64,000 bases of DNA from an uncultured SAR86 cluster bacterium (GTDB taxonomy: Bacteria; Pseudomonadota; Gammaproteobacteria; Magnimaribacterales; Magnimaribacteraceae). The stretch lies in contig CACDOC010000004.1 of assembly GCA_902554355.1 (NCBI GenBank), positions 16,071-80,070 on the forward strand. The letters are read 5' to 3'. This document shows, one piece after another, positions 9,605-18,871 of the stretch (position 1 is the first letter of the stretch; each line of letters begins with the position of its first letter). The position numbers and the translations under genes were made by a program. Under the pieces are notes generated by a model. The model was not told where the DNA came from. It searched no databases and saw nothing but the letters and a program-made list of their open reading frames with translations.

Positions 9605-11257
9605 TTAATTGGACCAGTAAATATATTCATCACCTTCCTCATAAGCTTGCCCATCGTATTTATCTATCATAATTGGGGCTTCAAAAGCAGATGGGAATAA
9701 AGGCTCTTTTTGTTCGGAGTTAAATTGTAATAAGAGCTTTTCTATTTTCTGAGCTTCTTTGGGATGACTTTCTATCAAGTTAATTTTTTCTAAAGGGTCT
9801 ATAGAAGTATCAAATAACCAGCTTTTATTTTCTTTTTTACTAACTATGTACTTCCATTTTTTATGGAGGACAGATTGGTGATTACCTGATCGCCAAAAAA
9901 GTGTTTCATGTGGTTCTTCAGAATTCTCTTTTTTTATATAAGGCAATAAATTAACTCCATCTAATTCTTTTTTATTAGATGTCGTTGTCTTGGCAGCTGA
10001 GACAATTGTTGGAAAAATATCAAAATGATGCACTGCACTCTTAGAGATTAGCCCTGGACTTATCTCATCAGGCCAACTAACAATAAATGGAACTCTTATT
10101 CCGCCCTCAAAGAAACTGATTTTCCATCCTCTAAATGGTTTATTGATATCTTCTAACTCAATGTAATTGGCTCCACCATTGTCGCTAGTAAAAATAATCA
10201 TAGTTTTACCATAGATGTTTAAATCCTTTAATTTCTCAATAATTTTTCCGACACTTCTGTCAAGAGAAGCTATCATTCCTGCATATACTTGAAGATTGTG
10301 ACCTGACATATGACTCATTTGTTCTACATCGCTCCTTAAAGCTTGTAGGGGGTTATGAATTGCCCAATGACTTAGATATAAGAAAAATGGTCTGTTTTTA
10401 TTTTTTTCAATTACTTTTAGAGCTTCGTCCGTATAGTAATCAGTTACATATTTATCTGGTGCGAAAGGATCTCCTTCATTGAACCGAGCCGAATACTGAC
10501 CTGAACTCCAAACCATCTTATCGATGCTGGTTTCAAACTTTGCATTCACTACCTCTGGATGGTCTTCCGGTAAATAATACGCACCTCCCAAGGATAAAGA
10601 GTCTATGAATCCTTGACTTAAAGGATCCATTCCACCTGCATGACCAAGATGCCATTTTCCGATATGTGCTGTGTAATATCCTGCATCCTTTAAAACCTCC
10701 GCAATTGTTATCTGCTCAGAAGGCATACCTTGTTCCATAAATGGAGGTAGGTTCATTGCTAACTCTTTATCAATTCTTGCTTTTAACTCTGAGTCATCCT
10801 CTTCCGCAAGCCAAGTTAGAACCATCCTTCCAGCATCAGGAACAGGGGTAAATTCAAAACCAAATCTTGTTGGGTATCTTCCAGTCATTATTGAAGCCCT
10901 AGAGGGCGCACAAGTAGCATTAGCAGCATATCCTCTAGAAAACCAAATACCATCTTCCGCTAATGAATCAATATGAGGAGTTTGAAGAGAACCATCTGCG
11001 GCACCGCCATTATGCAAAGATATATCGTTGTAACCCATATCATCAGCCAAAATCAGAATAATATTTGGTCTAGAATCGTTTTTATCAGAAATATCTAAGG
11101 GACCTTCAGTCCAATTCGTAGGTATATTTTCCTGAATTGGATTTGCGAAGTTCATAATTTTAGGTAATGTCCATATGATTAAATTTACCTTGTATTCCCA
11201 AACTAACAATCCAGAAATAGTTAGTATCAGAAAAGAGTAAGATAGCTTTTTAACCAT
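9605..11257 (-). CDS. arylsulfatase-type sulfatase (Cys-type formylglycine motif)
   Basis: ADDMGYNDISLHN, CAPSRASIMTGRYPTRFG, HIGKWHLGH, FTSDNGG. Confidence 0.92.
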   Translation of the reverse strand: MVKKLSYSFLILTISGLLVWEYKVNLIIWTLPKIMNFANPIQENIPTNWTEGPLDISDKNDSRPNIILILADDMGYNDISLHNGGAADGSLQTPHIDSLAEDGIWFSRGYAANATCAPSRASIMTGRYPTRFGFEFTPVPDAGRMVLTWLAEEDDSELKARIDKELAMNLPPFMEQGMPSEQITIAEVLKDAGYYTAHIGKWHLGHAGGMDPLSQGFIDSLSLGGAYYLPEDHPEVVNAKFETSIDKMVWSSGQYSARFNEGDPFAPDKYVTDYYTDEALKVIEKNKNRPFFLYLSHWAIHNPLQALRSDVEQMSHMSGHNLQVYAGMIASLDRSVGKIIEKLKDLNIYGKTMIIFTSDNGGANYIELEDINKPFRGWKISFFEGGIRVPFIVSWPDEISPGLISKSAVHHFDIFPTIVSAAKTTTSNKKELDGVNLLPYIKKENSEEPHETLFWRSGNHQSVLHKKWKYIVSKKENKSWLFDTSIDPLEKINLIESHPKEAQKIEKLLLQFNSEQKEPLFPSAFEAPIMIDKYDGQAYEEGDEYIYWSN

Positions 11258-11264
11258 TTAAAGC

Positions 11265-11741
11265 TTATTCCTTATTTTGTTCTCTCATCGAGAGTAATAG
11301 AAGTAAAATTAATAAAACAGTTACATAAGGAGCACCTTCAACTCCCGGTGTATTTCCGGAAGAGTAAATACCGCTGGCTAATACAGATTTTCCAAGGAGT
11401 GGGTAAAGAAAGAGTCTACCTGACCATTCAATCAACCAAAATACATACATCAAAGGTATCAAAGTTCTATATCTAAAGATCACAATCCAAGATACCCCAC
11501 AAAAAATTACTTGAGCAAATCCCCATAATGAAAAAAACATATAGATAAGGGGCATAGGATCTGGTTCACCCGATAAAATGATTAGGTTTGCAATTCCATG
11601 CATACCATATTCTTCAAAGAACATATGGATGATGGATCTCCAGGTCATTAAGCACACAAAAGCTATGAAGAACCAAAAGGCTACTTTACTGCCTCTGTAT
11701 TCGTTGTCTGCTGGAGTAGGAAGAAGGTTAAAATTAAACAT
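11265..11741 (-). CDS. hypothetical integral membrane protein, 158 aa
   Basis: About four hydrophobic segments; sits between the sulfatase and second NMO genes on the same strand. Confidence 0.6.
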   Translation of the reverse strand: MFNFNLLPTPADNEYRGSKVAFWFFIAFVCLMTWRSIIHMFFEEYGMHGIANLIILSGEPDPMPLIYMFFSLWGFAQVIFCGVSWIVIFRYRTLIPLMYVFWLIEWSGRLFLYPLLGKSVLASGIYSSGNTPGVEGAPYVTVLLILLLLLSMREQNKE

Positions 11742-11742
11742 T

Positions 11743-12666
11743 TTATAAAGCTAGATTTCCTAGTTTAGAACATGTTTCATTAAACTCTTTTATCGTATCT
11801 TGAATTATTTCTTCAGCTGATTTGACACCATCAATTAAACCTACAGATTGGCCAGAAAGTGCAGGAGCAGCATTCATATCACCTCCAAAATATAGGTCTT
11901 GGATTTTTCCCATGGCAGTCATGTCCATCCCTCCTGCATCAAGAATTTCTTTTGTGAAATCAGTTCTAAGTGCTCTTATTACTGGTTTAGAGGTTTTATT
12001 GAGTATCCAAGTCCCATTAAGCGGAGAATCAAAAATATAATTCTTAAAGTTGTCGTGAACAGGACTCTCTTTGCTGGAAACAAATCTAGTCCCCATTTGT
12101 ATTCCTTCAGCACCCACGGCAAAAGCAGCTGCCATACCAGCACCATCAGCAATTCCACCAGCTGCAATAATTGGTAAATCAATTTGTTTTCTGATGGCTT
12201 GGATTAACACAAAGAGACCTACTTCTTCTGGGCTTTTAAAACCACCACCCTCTGTGCCTTCCACGACGAGTCCATCTACTCCGCAATTGGCTGCTTTGAT
12301 TGCACCTTCCACACTAGGTACAGCATGATAAACAGTTATTCCTGCATATTTCAGGATATCGATATATTTTGAAGGGTCGCCTGCGGAAGTGGTTACGAAT
12401 TTAACCCCATGTTGAACGCAGAATTCCACCATACTTTCATCTCTTAAGAAGAGTAAGGGTAAATTAACTCCAAAAGGCTGATCAGTTAATTCAGACATCT
12501 TTTCTATTTCAGCTTTACAATTATCTACTTCACCAGAAGAGGTTTCAATTACTCCAAAGCCACCTGCATTACAAACAGCAGATGCTAATTGACTTCTAGC
12601 AATCCACCCCATGGGGGCTTGAATTATTGGATATTTAGACCCTGTATGCTCCGTTACTCTATTCAT
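11743..12666 (-). CDS. second nitronate monooxygenase-family protein (His-less signature)
   Basis: YPIIQAPMGWIAR, CNAGGFGVIE, IIAAGGIADGAGM, AVGAEGIQMGTRFV; EGTEGGGFKS replaces the usual GGH motif. Confidence 0.85.
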   Translation of the reverse strand: MNRVTEHTGSKYPIIQAPMGWIARSQLASAVCNAGGFGVIETSSGEVDNCKAEIEKMSELTDQPFGVNLPLLFLRDESMVEFCVQHGVKFVTTSAGDPSKYIDILKYAGITVYHAVPSVEGAIKAANCGVDGLVVEGTEGGGFKSPEEVGLFVLIQAIRKQIDLPIIAAGGIADGAGMAAAFAVGAEGIQMGTRFVSSKESPVHDNFKNYIFDSPLNGTWILNKTSKPVIRALRTDFTKEILDAGGMDMTAMGKIQDLYFGGDMNAAPALSGQSVGLIDGVKSAEEIIQDTIKEFNETCSKLGNLAL

Positions 12667-13730
12667 TAATTTTCCTTTATAAAATTGGTTAATAGCTCTG
12701 ATAATTCTTTTGGTCTAGTCCATTGATAAAAGTGACCACCTCCAATCTGGGGTGCGCTTTTAGCATTAGGACACATTTGTAAAACATCTTCCTCAATACC
12801 GTTAGTTACAGGATCGTCCCCTGCAAAGACACTTAAAAAAGGTTTATCCCAATTCCCGAAGAACTCTCTTGCTTTTCTTTGTTCTTCAAGGGATTGATCA
12901 GGAACTATAGGCACATGGCTTGGCATTGCTCTAGGTCCCATTTTGTAACTTGGATCTGGAAACGGTGCCTCATAGGCTTTTGCTATATACGATTTAAAAG
13001 GAGAAGCACTATATTTTCCTAATAAGATAAAAATGTAATTTAAAGCTAATGAGACTAGTGATCTTTTATCCATTTGCATAGATTGAATGAAACCTATAGG
13101 AAGATCCTCTGTATCCCAACAAAATTTCTGCCAGTACATGAATTTCAATCCAGGGTGTGTTTTACCACTATCCATTTCTCCTACTTGCTTAGCCATAGAT
13201 AAAGGGTGCAGTTTTATATTACTTTCTCTAAAAGCTTTTATTTCTTCAATGACCTCTTGAGGTACTTCGGGATTATAAGGTAGCCCGGTATTACCCATTG
13301 AAACTTTAGAAAACCTGTCGGGTTCCCTTGCAACTACTCTTAATCCAATTAACCCACCCCAATCTTGACCAAAGAAAGTTATATCACGAAAGTCATTGGC
13401 ATTTAGCCAATCCACCATCCAATCCACTTGATTTTGATAGCTATAGTCTTGCCTTGAAGCGGGCTTATCTGATTTTCCATAACCGGGTAAATCTGGAGCA
13501 ATGACTCTTATTCCCGCCGCTGTTAGAAAAGGTATCATTTTGGAATAGAGGTAACACCATACCGGCTGGCCATGCATTGCCAATAATATAGGGCCATCTC
13601 TTGGACCCTCATCTATATGGTGTATTCGTAATTCACTTCCATCTTTAGTTTTGATGTTTGTATAACAAGGCTCATAGGGGAAATCGGTTATTCCCTCAAA
13701 CCTTTCATCTGGTGTTCTTAATATTTTCAT
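12666..13730 (-). CDS. haloalkane dehalogenase-like alpha/beta hydrolase
   Basis: MKILRTPDERFEGITDFPYEP N-terminus, HGQPVWCYLYSKMIP, APDLPGYGKSDKP, FFGQDWGGLIGLR, GGGHFYQW. Start set at the internal Met (13730), giving a 2-nt gap to the upstream gene. Confidence 0.8.
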   Translation of the reverse strand: MKILRTPDERFEGITDFPYEPCYTNIKTKDGSELRIHHIDEGPRDGPILLAMHGQPVWCYLYSKMIPFLTAAGIRVIAPDLPGYGKSDKPASRQDYSYQNQVDWMVDWLNANDFRDITFFGQDWGGLIGLRVVAREPDRFSKVSMGNTGLPYNPEVPQEVIEEIKAFRESNIKLHPLSMAKQVGEMDSGKTHPGLKFMYWQKFCWDTEDLPIGFIQSMQMDKRSLVSLALNYIFILLGKYSASPFKSYIAKAYEAPFPDPSYKMGPRAMPSHVPIVPDQSLEEQRKAREFFGNWDKPFLSVFAGDDPVTNGIEEDVLQMCPNAKSAPQIGGGHFYQWTRPKELSELLTNFIKEN

Positions 13731-13732
13731 AT

Positions 13733-14797
13733 TTATTTCTGTTTCATCAGTAATTTCTCGCAACCCGTGCCTTGAAAGAGATCCAGTATTCTTTTTTGAT
13801 CAAGATCCGTTAGGCTGTAAAACTCTTGGTTGATCCATTGGAGGCATTTACCTTGATAATTGAAAGTCTTTTGAGTCCATGTGGATCCATCAATCTCAGC
13901 TTCCCAAGTTTCTTCACCACTTTCTAAGGCTTTACTGTTGGCTAACAGGGCAGGTACATATACATGGCCTATCTCTTTTAATAAAGACTTCACACTTTCA
14001 GGTAAAGATTCCAAAGTCTCCCAAGGACTTACATCAGGATTTATACCCGAGAGGTCTTCCATGCTATTTATCCATGCCACTGTTCTGAGAGATACTTCAT
14101 GCGCAATTGTTCTAGAAGTTGGATCTAAACCAATTAATTGCGTTAGTTGACCATAAATTGCGAAGTCAGCAGAACTAGGTCTATGCCCAAACAAGAAAGG
14201 TAAATTACTTAGATGGTTTTCCATGATTTTAAGGAAACGTTTATAGCTCTCTTCAATAATAGGTGCGGTAATGTCATTTGAGCCTACAACCCAAAGCCTT
14301 TCAATTTGCCTTGAGCCTATACCGTCTTTAAATAGCTTCCAAGTATCATCTGCCAGGTCAACTTTATTGTTCAATGGCAAGATTGAGGATGCATTATCTG
14401 CATCTTCGTCAAAGTGCCACCTGTAATGAAACATATACTTAGTTACCCACTCATCTCCAAAGTCTTCAAGAAGGTAGTTTAGAAAACATAATGCAGGATC
14501 ATCAGGGATAACACTTCTTGCTTCAAACTCATTTTCAAGTCTTCTAATAATAGGGGTTGAGTCAGTAACTGTTTGGAATTCGCCCCTATCATCTCTCATG
14601 ATGAATGTAGGAAGGAGTACAGGTTTAGGAGGTTCTATTCCTAGATCAGCAAAAGCACCTTCACCATCTAATAGATCACCTGGATTACCCCAAATTATTT
14701 CATAAGGAATATGTCTATAACGTAAAAGAGCTAACATTTTCCTTGTATAAGGTGATGGAGGCGCACCTATGAGTGTAATTCTGTCTTTTGTTAACAT
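13733..14797 (-). CDS. glutathione S-transferase family protein
   Basis: N-terminal LIGAPPSPYTRKMLALLRYRHIPYE thioredoxin fold, DSTPIIRRLE; C-terminal LPFLFGHRPSSADFAIYGQL. Confidence 0.85.
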   Translation of the reverse strand: MLTKDRITLIGAPPSPYTRKMLALLRYRHIPYEIIWGNPGDLLDGEGAFADLGIEPPKPVLLPTFIMRDDRGEFQTVTDSTPIIRRLENEFEARSVIPDDPALCFLNYLLEDFGDEWVTKYMFHYRWHFDEDADNASSILPLNNKVDLADDTWKLFKDGIGSRQIERLWVVGSNDITAPIIEESYKRFLKIMENHLSNLPFLFGHRPSSADFAIYGQLTQLIGLDPTSRTIAHEVSLRTVAWINSMEDLSGINPDVSPWETLESLPESVKSLLKEIGHVYVPALLANSKALESGEETWEAEIDGSTWTQKTFNYQGKCLQWINQEFYSLTDLDQKRILDLFQGTGCEKLLMKQK

Positions 14798-14799
14798 CT

Positions 14800-15216
14800 T
14801 TAATCAGAAGATGTTAATGAAGTTTCAATATTAAGCTGACCCTCCAGTCCTGCCACTCTATGTTGAGCGCTTATTATGTAATCGGGGTCATTAATCATCT
14901 GAAACATAGCTTTTCTTGAAGGGTACATTGCTATGGCAACCTTGTCCCAAAGATCTTCAACTTCGCCCAACATTAGCCTTTCAATCTCTCCTCCAAAAAC
15001 AGGTTTTCCTCCAACCTTAGCAAGATGCCCAGCAACTTCTTCGGCATATATAGCATAAGCTTCTTCGCCAGTTAAATTGGTTTCTCTTTTGTCTGGATAA
15101 CTTGCTTTTTCTTTAAATTTTAGGAGATTGACCATGTAAATTGGTTTATCACCTCCTTGCTCACTAAACCCTTTTATTTGATCTTCATTGGGCATGACCG
15201 CATTTTTTACTTCCAT
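14800..15216 (-). CDS. DUF1330-like (dimeric alpha-beta barrel) protein
   Basis: PIYMVNLLKFK, YAEEVAGHLAKVGGKPVFGG, YPSRKAMFQMINDPDY. Confidence 0.75.
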   Translation of the reverse strand: MEVKNAVMPNEDQIKGFSEQGGDKPIYMVNLLKFKEKASYPDKRETNLTGEEAYAIYAEEVAGHLAKVGGKPVFGGEIERLMLGEVEDLWDKVAIAMYPSRKAMFQMINDPDYIISAQHRVAGLEGQLNIETSLTSSD

Positions 15217-15271
15217 AATATTTCCTTCTAATTAATTTAATATATATTACTTACTAACAAGGATAATAGTA

Positions 15272-16273
15272 ATGAGTAAAAATAAACAAGTAATAATTAA
15301 AACTTTACCGGAAGGTAAATTAACGGAAGAAAACTACGAACTTATAGAATCTGATTTACCTGATATCGGAGAAGGTGAAGTAATGGTTAAAACGATTTCT
15401 TTTGCGATCACGGCAGGAACAAGAGCAGGACTTCAAGGTAGTGCAAGCTATGCTGGAGCACCAAAAACAGGAATCGTAATGAACAGCACTGGAGTAGGGG
15501 AGGTAGTAGAGAGCAGCAATGATTCTTTTCCTGCAGGAACTAAAGTTCTGACCATGACTGGTTGGCAAGATTATTCTGTCCAGAAACCTGAAGCTCTTAC
15601 AATAATTAGGGAAGATGTTGATCCTTCTTTATATCTAGGTCCTTTGGGTATAAATGGACTAACCGCATATTTTGGTTTACTTGAAATTGGGCAACCTAAA
15701 GCGGGAGAGACTGTAATGATATCTGCGGCTGCAGGTTCTGTAGGTCACATGGTAGGGCAAATAGCCAAAATAAAAGGTTGTAAAGTGGTTGGGGTATGTG
15801 GAAGCGATGAAAAGTGTAGTACTTTGATCGACGAATTAGGATTCGATGCCGCTGTAAATTACAAGGACCCAAATTATAGGCAAAGTCTTAAAGATGCAAC
15901 GCCTAATGGAGTTGATGTTTATTTTGATAACACTGGTGGAATGATACTGGGCTCAGCCCTATTCAGATTAAACTCTGGAGGACGTATCGCTTGTTGTGGT
16001 GTTGTTTCTCAATACGATACAAGTACTCCGGAACCCGGACCCAAAGGGATACCAGGCTTGCTGGTTAATAAGAGCATACGTATGCAAGGTTTTCTTGTTT
16101 TCGATTTTGCTGATAGGTACGAACAAGCTACGGATGAATTAATCGAATGGATAAATGATGGCAAATTAAAGATCCTCACCGATGAACTAGATGGTCTAAA
16201 CCAGGCCCCAAAAGGATTTGTTGATCTTTTAGCAGGCGGGAATATTGGAACTAGGGTAGTTAATGTGAGTTAG
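15272..16273 (+). CDS. NADP-dependent MDR oxidoreductase (CurA/PTGR-like)
   Basis: LGINGLTAYFGLLEIGQPKAGETVMISAAAGSVGHMVGQIAKIKGCKVVGVCGSDEK, GVDVYFDNTGG. Confidence 0.9.
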   Translation: MSKNKQVIIKTLPEGKLTEENYELIESDLPDIGEGEVMVKTISFAITAGTRAGLQGSASYAGAPKTGIVMNSTGVGEVVESSNDSFPAGTKVLTMTGWQDYSVQKPEALTIIREDVDPSLYLGPLGINGLTAYFGLLEIGQPKAGETVMISAAAGSVGHMVGQIAKIKGCKVVGVCGSDEKCSTLIDELGFDAAVNYKDPNYRQSLKDATPNGVDVYFDNTGGMILGSALFRLNSGGRIACCGVVSQYDTSTPEPGPKGIPGLLVNKSIRMQGFLVFDFADRYEQATDELIEWINDGKLKILTDELDGLNQAPKGFVDLLAGGNIGTRVVNVS

Positions 16274-16274
16274 G

Positions 16275-17471
16275 ATGAATTTACATTTTTCAGAGGAAGA
16301 AATTTTATTTCAAGAAGAAGTAAAGGCATTCTTAGAAAAGGAACTCACCGAGGACCTAATTTCAGCAGCAAATACAACTTCAGCAGTTTTTACTGAAAAA
16401 GACATAGCCATGAAGTGGCAATCTAAATTAGCTGAAAAAGGATGGTTAGTACCTTCTTGGCCAGAAGAATACGGAGGCACTAATTGGACTCATGCTCAAA
16501 AATATATTTTCTCTTCTGAATGCGCTAAGGCTGGAGCTCCTAATTTAATACCCATGGGGTTAGCCATGATAGGTCCTTTGTTATTAGGCAAAGGAACTAA
16601 AGAACAAAAAGATTACTACATTCCTAGAATCATAAGTGGAGAAGATTATTGGTGCCAGGGATATAGCGAACCAGGGGCTGGGTCTGACCTAGCTAGTTTG
16701 CAGTGTAAGGCTGTAAGAGAAGGAGATAAATACATTATAAATGGGACAAAAATTTGGACCACGCACGCTCACCTTGCGAACAAGATATTTTGTCTAGTAA
16801 GAACTGATAATACAGGCAAGAAACAAGAAGGAATTACTTTCTTGATGATGGACATGAATCAACCTGGAGTTAAGGTGGAGCCAATATTAACTATGGCCCA
16901 AGATCATGATTTTAATCAGGTTGTTTTCACAAATGCCATTGCTGATGTAAAGGACAGGATAGGCAAAGAAAATGAAGGTTGGTCGGTGGCAAAGTATTTG
17001 CTGGAGTTTGAAAGAAGTGGAGGAGTGGGAGGCTCTAAGAGCTTGTCTGATATTCAATTTATTAAAAAACTTATTAATAAAATTTCAAATACGCACAATG
17101 ACCCTAGTTTTATTGAAGTTTACTCTACTAAAGTTACAGAGCTTGAAATCAAAGCACAGTCTATTCAGTACACTTCTTTACGAATTTTAAGCTCCTTAAA
17201 AGGTGGTGATAGTCCTGGTCCAGAATCATCTATGATGAAAACTTTGGTCACAGATCTTGAGCAAGAAATATCAGAAATTACCCTTGAAGTAATTGGTTAT
17301 TATGGAATCCCCTTCCAAGATACCAGTTTAGGCTCTAATGAGCCTGCTATAGGAGACGAGTCTTTCCGGGCAATTGCAGGTAAATATCAAAATTTAAGAG
17401 CCACGACTATTTATGGTGGAAGTAATGAAATTCAAAGAAATATTATGGCTAAAGCAGTCTTAGGACTCTAA
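16275..17471 (+). CDS. acyl-CoA dehydrogenase
   Basis: WCQGYSEPGAGSDLASLQCKA, INGTKIWTTHAH, IYGGSNEIQRNIMAK. Confidence 0.93.
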   Translation: MNLHFSEEEILFQEEVKAFLEKELTEDLISAANTTSAVFTEKDIAMKWQSKLAEKGWLVPSWPEEYGGTNWTHAQKYIFSSECAKAGAPNLIPMGLAMIGPLLLGKGTKEQKDYYIPRIISGEDYWCQGYSEPGAGSDLASLQCKAVREGDKYIINGTKIWTTHAHLANKIFCLVRTDNTGKKQEGITFLMMDMNQPGVKVEPILTMAQDHDFNQVVFTNAIADVKDRIGKENEGWSVAKYLLEFERSGGVGGSKSLSDIQFIKKLINKISNTHNDPSFIEVYSTKVTELEIKAQSIQYTSLRILSSLKGGDSPGPESSMMKTLVTDLEQEISEITLEVIGYYGIPFQDTSLGSNEPAIGDESFRAIAGKYQNLRATTIYGGSNEIQRNIMAKAVLGL

Positions 17472-17523
17472 ACATGATATGTTTTACTTGATAGGATAAA
17501 TAAAAAAAGACGAGTAAATAAAT

Positions 17524-18870
17524 ATGCTTAAAGCTTTCAGAAACTTTATGGCTAGACGCACTATAAGTGCAAACTTAAGGAATCGCGGCATGAATACCTT
17601 TTCAAGCTACGAAATACACACAAACATAAGGAATAACGCGGAAACGACAAGGAAAAAAGAAAATAGACCTCATGCAGTTCTATACTTTCATAAGGTAGAT
17701 GACCCATATTCTCATCTTACGATTCATTATATTGATAAGATCAAATCTTCTTTCGATATAGTGCTCAAACCGATCTTGGTTGGAGAAGAGAACCCTGAAG
17801 CAGTTCATGAACCTTCTTTGTATAATATTTATTGTTTAGAAGACGTAAGGCGAATTGCTCCTTACTACGGTGTAGACTTTTCTGCAAAGTCTTATCCCGA
17901 CAAAAAATTAATAGATAAATCTAATTCAATATTAAGTTCTGTAGAAGAAGATAACTTTAGTGAAATCGCAAAAAGAGTTAGCTCTGCTTTATGGGCTAGT
18001 GATGAAAAGAATCTTAATGAATTAAGTAAACATTATACAGCTACGGAAAATCAAGTTCGCGAGACTTTGGAAGCGGGAAATAAAATTAGAAATGAAAAAG
18101 ATTATTATTTTGGTTCAGCGTTTTATTATGAAAAAGAACTGTATTGGGGCGTTGATCGTTTGCACCATCTAGAAGATAGGCTTATTGAATTAGGAGCAAA
18201 GTCTGATTTAGGAAATGATTCAATATGCGCACCTAATCTCAGTGCTCCTTTAAAATTAGATTCGAAGAAAAAGGTTAATTTAAGTTATTACCCTTCCCTT
18301 AACAGTCCTTATACTTATGTAAGCGCCAAAAGAGTTAAAGAAATGAGGGATGATTATCCTATTAATTTAATTACAAAACCGGTTCTTCCAATGTTGATGC
18401 GCAAAATGACTATCCCAACTTTTAAAGCTAAGTACATAATCTCTGATGCAGCTCGAGAAGGAAGGAAGCATTCTTATCCCATGGGCTCAATTTATTCACC
18501 AATTGGAAAACCAGCTAGAAAAGCTTATTCCTTGTTCCCTGTTATAGACGAAGCCGGGAAAGGTTTTGAATATATAGATGAGTTGTTAAGGGCTTCTTTT
18601 TACGACGGAATCAATATTGGAGAAGATGAATACCTGGAATCTTTAGTTACAAGTCTCGACCTAGATTGGTCTGAAATAAAAAAAGAACTTAATACAAGAA
18701 GATGGAAAAAAGTTCTTGATCAGAACCTTAAGGATATGTACTCAGGCAATTGTTGGGGGGTGCCAAGCTTTAAAATAACAGATTCAGATGGTAGTAATCC
18801 TTTTTATGTTTGGGGCCAAGATAGAATGTGGCTTCTTAAAGAAGAAATTAATAAACGGTTAGGTAAGTAA
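17524..18870 (+). CDS. tandem-domain DsbA-fold / 2-hydroxychromene-2-carboxylate isomerase-like protein
   Basis: Two thioredoxin-like segments (YFHKVDDPYSHLTI and YYPSLNSPYTYVSA) and terminal WGVPSFKI...FYVWGQDRMWLLKE as in HCCA isomerase/kappa GST. Confidence 0.7.
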   Translation: MLKAFRNFMARRTISANLRNRGMNTFSSYEIHTNIRNNAETTRKKENRPHAVLYFHKVDDPYSHLTIHYIDKIKSSFDIVLKPILVGEENPEAVHEPSLYNIYCLEDVRRIAPYYGVDFSAKSYPDKKLIDKSNSILSSVEEDNFSEIAKRVSSALWASDEKNLNELSKHYTATENQVRETLEAGNKIRNEKDYYFGSAFYYEKELYWGVDRLHHLEDRLIELGAKSDLGNDSICAPNLSAPLKLDSKKKVNLSYYPSLNSPYTYVSAKRVKEMRDDYPINLITKPVLPMLMRKMTIPTFKAKYIISDAAREGRKHSYPMGSIYSPIGKPARKAYSLFPVIDEAGKGFEYIDELLRASFYDGINIGEDEYLESLVTSLDLDWSEIKKELNTRRWKKVLDQNLKDMYSGNCWGVPSFKITDSDGSNPFYVWGQDRMWLLKEEINKRLGK

Positions 18871-18871
18871 A

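Noticed and set aside
15217-15271. Divergent promoter region between the DUF1330 and MDR genes as a candidate operator
   Set aside because: AT-rich (TTAATTTAATATATATTA) with only trivial symmetry; not distinguishable from background by eye.
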